DNA from: Rikenellaceae bacterium | Lineage (GTDB): Bacteria > Bacteroidota > Bacteroidia > Bacteroidales > Rikenellaceae | Assembly: GCA_017415005.1 (NCBI GenBank) | Contig: JAFQJK010000068.1 | Location: 1 to 47,856, forward strand | Length of the DNA stretch: 47,856 nucleotides | Reading direction: 5' to 3' | Shown here: piece by piece, positions 43,597-47,856 of the stretch | How positions within the stretch are numbered: the first letter of the stretch is position 1 | Layout of the letters: the number at the start of each line of letters is the position of its first letter | The notes under the pieces: model-generated | What the model saw: only the letters and a program-made list of their open reading frames with translations | The model's database searches: none | What the model was told of the DNA's origin: nothing | Program-made: the position numbers and the translations under genes

Positions 43597-44694
43597 ATGA
43601 ACATGAAGCACCGTTTGCGAATTATTGTGATTGCCGGGTGCGTGGTCGTTGCGACCGCCGCCATCGTCCTATACAACCATTTCAGCTCGCGTCCCGGGAT
43701 AGGCGACGCCGGTCCGGTTTCGGATAAAGCGCCCGTTGCCGCGCCTGCGGCCGGTCGCCCCGTGCCGGTCGAGGTTCATGTCGCAGCCCTCGAGCCGATC
43801 GATGCCGGAATCGGCGGCCTCGGCAAGCTGCTGGCCAACGAGGAGGTCGAGATCGTCAGCGAGATCGCGGGCAAGGTTGAGAAGATTCAGTTCAGTGAGG
43901 GCGCGAAGGTCAGGGCGGGCGACCTGCTCGTCAAGGTCAACGACGATGACCTGCAGGCCCAGCTCAGCCGTGCCGAGTTCCAGCGGCGGCTGCTCAGCGA
44001 TAAGCTCGACCGCAACCGTATCCTGTTCGAGAAGGATGCGGTGAGCGGTGAGGCGTTCGACCAGATCGAGACCGACTACAACATGGTCGAGGCCGACATT
44101 CGGCTGCTGAAGGTCAAGATCGACAAGACCGAGATCAAGGCCCCGTTCGACGGGGTGATCGGTTTCCGGTATATCAGCCTCGGCAGCTACCTGCAGCCCA
44201 GTACGCCGATCGCCCAGTTGGTCGATCATTCGAAGCTCCGGGTCGAGGTGGCCATTCCCGCCCAGTACCTCGATGCGTCGCTGATCGGTGCTCCGCTCAT
44301 GTTCACGGTCCGCGGCGACGACACTCCCCGCCGGGCGCGCGTCTACGCGATCGATCCGCGCGTCGACGACAAGACCAAGACGATCATCCTGCGCGGCCTG
44401 TATGACAATGCCGACGGCCGGCTGCTTCCCAATATGTCGGTCACCTTTTCGATCAGCCAGCGCCAGGGCCGCTCGCTTCAGGTGCCGACCGAGGCGATCG
44501 TGCCCGAGATCGACCGGCAGCGCGTCTGGGTCGTGCGTAAGGGCCGTGCCGTGCCGGTGGCCGTTACCACGGGCGTGCGCAACGAGCGGATGATCGAGAT
44601 CACCGACGGGATCGCGGCGGGCGACTCGGTCATTGTTACCGGACTGATGCAGGTACGCGACGGTGCGCGTGTCGAAGTGGTCTCAACCCGTTAA
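43597..44694 (+). CDS. RND efflux periplasmic adaptor (HlyD/MFP family)
   Basis: A 365-residue protein from the ATG at 43597 (MNMKHRLRIIVIAGCVVVAT). The N-terminus is one hydrophobic anchor. The Cys in IAGC is followed by more hydrophobic residues, so a lipoprotein is less likely than a membrane anchor. The biotinyl-lipoyl halves flank a short helical hairpin: NEEVEIVSEIAGKVEKIQ before it and IKAPFDGVIGFRYISLGSY after it. Beta-barrel and membrane-proximal domains follow. It links the inner-membrane pump 13 bases downstream to an outer-membrane channel, whose gene probably begins at 47835. Confidence 0.92.
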   Translation: MNMKHRLRIIVIAGCVVVATAAIVLYNHFSSRPGIGDAGPVSDKAPVAAPAAGRPVPVEVHVAALEPIDAGIGGLGKLLANEEVEIVSEIAGKVEKIQFSEGAKVRAGDLLVKVNDDDLQAQLSRAEFQRRLLSDKLDRNRILFEKDAVSGEAFDQIETDYNMVEADIRLLKVKIDKTEIKAPFDGVIGFRYISLGSYLQPSTPIAQLVDHSKLRVEVAIPAQYLDASLIGAPLMFTVRGDDTPRRARVYAIDPRVDDKTKTIILRGLYDNADGRLLPNMSVTFSISQRQGRSLQVPTEAIVPEIDRQRVWVVRKGRAVPVAVTTGVRNERMIEITDGIAAGDSVIVTGLMQVRDGARVEVVSTR

Positions 44695-44707
44695 TCCCGC
44701 CGGTGCC

Positions 44708-47700
44708 ATGAGTTTAGCTTCAGTCAGTATAGAGCGTCCGGTGCTGGCCACCGTGATGAGCCTCTTTATCCTCATTATCGGTTTCATCGGTTTCACGTTC
44801 CTCGGCGTGCGCGACTATCCGAGCGTCGATCCGCCGATCATCTCGGTGAGCACCTCGTTCCCGGGGGCCAAGGCCGATGTGATCGAGACGCAGATCACCG
44901 AGCCGCTCGAAGAGGCGATCAACGGTATCCCGGGCATCCGCTCCATCTCGAGCGTGAGCTCCGACGGGTCGAGCCGCATTACCGTCGAGTTCAACATTGA
45001 CGTTGAGCTGGAGACGGCGGCCAACGACGTGCGTAACAAGGTCTCGGGCGCGCAGTACCGTCTGCCACCCGATGTCGATCCGCCGGTGGTTTCGAAAGCC
45101 GATGCCGATGCGCAGCCGATTTTCAGCGTGACGCTCGAGAGCAACGGCCGCTCGATCATCGACCTGAGCGAGTTCGCCGAGGTCAACTTCAAAGAGCGCC
45201 TGCAGACGTTGCCGGGCGTTTCGACCGTCGACGTGTGGGGCTCGCGCCGCATGTCGGTGCGCCTCAAGATGGACCCGATGCGCCTGGCTGCCTACGGGCT
45301 CACGCCGATGGACGTGCGCGAGGTGGTCTCGCGCGAGAACGTCGAGCTGCCGTCGGGCCGTATCGAGGGCGACAACACCGAGCTTACGATCCGCACGCTC
45401 GGACGCCTGCGCACGATCGACGATTTCAACAACCTCATTATCCTCCAGGACGGCGAGCGCGTGGTGCGCTTCTCGGATATCGGCGAGGCGGTGGTCGAGG
45501 CGCAGAACACGCGTTCGATCCTCAAGCGCAACGGCATGACGATGGTCTCGTGCGTGCTGATCCCGCAGCCGGGCGCCAACTACATTTCGATTGCCGACAA
45601 TGCCTACAAGGCGATCGACCAGATCAAGAAAGACCTGCCCGAGGACATCGTGATCCGTACGGGCTTTGACAATACGACCTTCATCCGCCAGTCGATCGGC
45701 GAAGTGCGCGAGACGATCATCGTCGCGTTCCTGCTGGTGGTCTTCATCATCTTCCTGTTCCTGCGCAACTGGCGCACGACGCTGATCCCGGTGCTGGCGA
45801 TCCCCATTTCGCTCGTCGGGTCGTTCTTTATCATGTACGTGCTGGGCTTTACGATCAATACGCTGACGCTCTTCGCGATCGTGCTGGCCATTGGTCTGGT
45901 GGTTGACGACGCGATCGTGGTGATGGAGAACATCTACACCAAGATCGAGCAGGGGATGCCACCCAAGCAGGCCGGGCTCGAGGGCTCGCGCGAGATCTTC
46001 TTCGCGGTGATCGCCACGACCGTGGCGCTCGTGGCCGTGTTCTTTCCGATCGTCTTCCTCCAGGGCGTGACGGGGCGTCTGTTCCGCGAGTTCAGCCTGG
46101 TGATCGCCGGGGCAGTGGTCATCTCGTCGTTCGTCGCGCTCTCGTTCACGCCGATGATCTCGACCAAGCTGCTCACGAGCGGTGTCACCGAGGGGCGTCT
46201 CTATCGCGCTACGGAGCCTTTTTTCGCGGGCCTCACGCGTTTCTATGCCCGGATGCTCAACGGTTTCCTGCGCCGGCGCTATATTGCGATCCTGATCCTG
46301 GTCGCCTCGATCGGGGCTATAGGCTGGCTCTGGACCCAGCTTCCCTCCGAGATGGCCCCGATCGAGGACCGCTCGATGCTGACCGTCTCGTCAACGGCGC
46401 CCGAGGGGACTTCGTTCGACTATATGCTCCGTTATGCCGACTCGCTCTCGGGCGTGATCGACCGTAGCGTGCCCGAGCAGAGCGGTGGCCATCTCGAGAT
46501 GGTGGGCGGCGGTAATGCGACCAACAGCGCGCGGTTCAATATCATGCTGGTCGATGCCGAAGACCGCGGGCGCACGCAGCAGCAGATCGCCGACGAGCTG
46601 ATGCCCGTCGTGGGGCAGATGACCGGGGCCCGGAGCTACGTTTCGCAGCAGCAGACCTTCGGTGGCCGCCGGGGCGGCCTGCCGGTGCAGTATGTGATCC
46701 AGGCCCAGAACCTCGAGGCATTGCGTGCGGTGTTGCCGGTGTTCATGGACTCGGTGGCGGCCAGCCCGGTCTTCTCGGCCTCGGACGTCAACCTTAAGTT
46801 CACCAAGCCCGAGCTTACGGTCACGATCGACCGCGACCGCGCTTCGACGCTGGGGGTTTCGGTCCAGTCTATCGGCCAGACGTTGCAGCTTGCCATGGGC
46901 GAACAGCGCATCGGCTATTACATTAAGAATGGCAAGCAGTACCAGATACTCAGTATGTTCGACCGCCCCGACCGCAGCAAGCCGACCGACCTGTCGAATA
47001 TCTACGTGCGCAACGGTGCGGGCGAGCTGATCCAGCTCGACAACCTCGTGACGCTCTCGGAGAACAGCATGCCCCCGCGCCTTTACCGGTACAACCGTTT
47101 CGTCGCTGCGACCGTTTCGGCGGGTCTGGCCAGGGGCAAGACGCTGGGCGACGGTATCGCCGAGATGGACCGCATCGCCGACCGGGTGCTCGACGACACG
47201 TTCCAGACCACGCTTTCGGGCGACTCGAAGGATTTCGTCGAGAGCTCGTCGAGCCTGATCTTCGCCTTTGTGCTGGCGCTCGTGCTGATCTATCTTGTGC
47301 TGGCCGCGCAGTTCGAGAGTTTCCGCGACCCGATGATCATCATGCTTACGGTGCCGCTGGCGCTGATCGGGGCGTTGCTGTCGATGTATGTCTACGGGCA
47401 GACGATGAACATTTTCAGCCAGATCGGGATCATCATGCTGATCGGCCTCGTGTCGAAGAACGGTATCCTGATCGTCGAGTTCGCCAACCAGCGCAAGCAG
47501 GAGGGGCTGGCCGTGGCCGATGCGATCCGCGAGGCCTCGGCCGCGCGCTTTCGCCCGATCCTGATGACGAGCCTCTCGACCGTGCTGGGTACGCTCCCGA
47601 TGGCGCTGGCCACGGGTGCCGGTTCCGAGAGCCGTGTGTCGATGGGTATCGCCGTGGTCGGCGGCCTTGTCTTTGCGACCTTCCTGACGCTTTTCGTGAT

Positions 47701-47773
47701 CCCTGCGATCTATACCTATATGACCAACCATAAGACCAAGGCCGCCGAGGCGTCCGGCGAGGCGAAGGAGTAG
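44708..47773 (+). CDS. RND multidrug efflux permease (AcrB/HAE1 family)
   Basis: A 1021-residue proton-driven pump from the ATG at 44708 (MSLASVSIERPVLATVM). It has the standard twelve-helix plan with two large periplasmic loops. The proton-relay aspartates of helix 4 are present in LAIGLVVDDAIVVMENIY, and the conserved loops PSVDPPIISVSTSFPGA, QPGANYISIADNAYKAI and GLVSKNGILIVEFANQ are in place. These features place it with hydrophobe/amphiphile exporters rather than heavy-metal RND pumps. Substrates cannot be predicted. The operon is adaptor, pump and then a probable TolC-type gene. No local TetR or AraC regulator is visible. Confidence 0.94.
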   Translation: MSLASVSIERPVLATVMSLFILIIGFIGFTFLGVRDYPSVDPPIISVSTSFPGAKADVIETQITEPLEEAINGIPGIRSISSVSSDGSSRITVEFNIDVELETAANDVRNKVSGAQYRLPPDVDPPVVSKADADAQPIFSVTLESNGRSIIDLSEFAEVNFKERLQTLPGVSTVDVWGSRRMSVRLKMDPMRLAAYGLTPMDVREVVSRENVELPSGRIEGDNTELTIRTLGRLRTIDDFNNLIILQDGERVVRFSDIGEAVVEAQNTRSILKRNGMTMVSCVLIPQPGANYISIADNAYKAIDQIKKDLPEDIVIRTGFDNTTFIRQSIGEVRETIIVAFLLVVFIIFLFLRNWRTTLIPVLAIPISLVGSFFIMYVLGFTINTLTLFAIVLAIGLVVDDAIVVMENIYTKIEQGMPPKQAGLEGSREIFFAVIATTVALVAVFFPIVFLQGVTGRLFREFSLVIAGAVVISSFVALSFTPMISTKLLTSGVTEGRLYRATEPFFAGLTRFYARMLNGFLRRRYIAILILVASIGAIGWLWTQLPSEMAPIEDRSMLTVSSTAPEGTSFDYMLRYADSLSGVIDRSVPEQSGGHLEMVGGGNATNSARFNIMLVDAEDRGRTQQQIADELMPVVGQMTGARSYVSQQQTFGGRRGGLPVQYVIQAQNLEALRAVLPVFMDSVAASPVFSASDVNLKFTKPELTVTIDRDRASTLGVSVQSIGQTLQLAMGEQRIGYYIKNGKQYQILSMFDRPDRSKPTDLSNIYVRNGAGELIQLDNLVTLSENSMPPRLYRYNRFVAATVSAGLARGKTLGDGIAEMDRIADRVLDDTFQTTLSGDSKDFVESSSSLIFAFVLALVLIYLVLAAQFESFRDPMIIMLTVPLALIGALLSMYVYGQTMNIFSQIGIIMLIGLVSKNGILIVEFANQRKQEGLAVADAIREASAARFRPILMTSLSTVLGTLPMALATGAGSESRVSMGIAVVGGLVFATFLTLFVIPAIYTYMTNHKTKAAEASGEAKE

Positions 47774-47834
47774 GGGCGCTCCCTTCCTGTCGTTCCCGTC
47801 CGGTGCTGCGCGGCCGCATTTGTATCTCCTGCCG

Positions 47835-47856
47835 ATGAAACGTTCGCTTGTCCTGC
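47835..47856 (+). CDS. start of a third gene, probably the TolC-like outer-membrane channel (cut by window edge)
   Basis: Only seven codons are visible (MKRSLVL), the start of what could be a signal peptide, 61 bases after the RND permease. In RND operons of this phylum the third gene is usually a TolC-family outer-membrane factor. That identity is inferred from position only. Confidence 0.4.

Noticed and set aside
43001..43600. Long plus-strand frames across the polypyrimidine tract
   Set aside because: The translations are monotonous Ser/Leu/Phe repeats produced by C/T-only DNA, open in several frames at once, with no start context or domain.
1..47856. tRNA, rRNA, CRISPR array, insertion sequence or integrase
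   Set aside because: Looked for T-arm-like GTTCGAATCC blocks, regularly spaced repeats and transposase motifs; none was convincing.

Overview
The window looks like a chromosome segment of a GC-rich member of the Bacteroidota, most like Alistipes or another Rikenellaceae. The reasons are: many start-proximal promoters of the Bacteroidetes type (TAnnTTTG at -7, sometimes with TTG about 19-20 bases upstream), no clear Shine-Dalgarno sequences, a fused SecDF protein, a fused secreted MsrB-MsrA, TonB-dependent receptors with carboxypeptidase-regulatory-like N-termini, and an argE-like gene directly before argH. The taxonomic call is inference from gene content. No rRNA, tRNA or CRISPR array was seen.

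Layout. 1-6472: envelope and secreted hydrolases. These are a truncated GH172/DUF2961 gene on the minus strand and, divergently, a six-hairpin glycosidase-like protein, a frameshifted PHP-domain protein, a serine beta-lactamase-like hydrolase and a clostripain-like lipoprotein. 6664-7584: secreted methionine sulfoxide reductase. 8054-9037: Ig-like/EF-hand lipoprotein with its own promoter, leader and terminator. 9167-17991: a four-gene outer-membrane set (TonB-dependent receptor, DUF4876-like lipoprotein, DUF6850-like barrel, M16 peptidase) that looks like an uptake and processing unit. 18294-21724: dps, aspA and pyrF. 21725-26540: a lower-GC accessory island with gene debris, an outer-membrane barrel protein and, divergent from it, two tandem secreted ubiquitin-like genes. 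26559-34040: mscS-type channel, secDF, cdaA and rmuC. 34463-41065: a tight rpe / ABC-F / rlmB / argE-like / argH operon. 41498-42959: YgjP-like metalloprotease and a YhcH/YjgK/YiaL protein. 43597-47856: an RND efflux operon whose third gene is cut by the window edge.

The most remarkable content is the tandem pair of ubiquitin-like genes (25746-26091 and 26116-26486). Both encode ubiquitin folds very close to the eukaryotic protein, each behind its own signal peptide. Both stop at the position of ubiquitin Arg72, so they lack the LRGG conjugation tail. Copy 1 carries two single-base frameshifts. Copy 2 carries one, in an A-run inside its signal peptide. Together with two frameshifts in the PHP gene, all five disruptions are single-base losses confined to accessory genes, while the long housekeeping genes are intact.

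Other points of interest are a leader repeat found three times (twice right behind a promoter), a polypyrimidine minisatellite upstream of the RND operon, a roughly 275-residue Asp/Arg-rich extension on the RlmB-like methyltransferase, and a strongly structured GC-rich interval ending in a terminator between aspA and pyrF.
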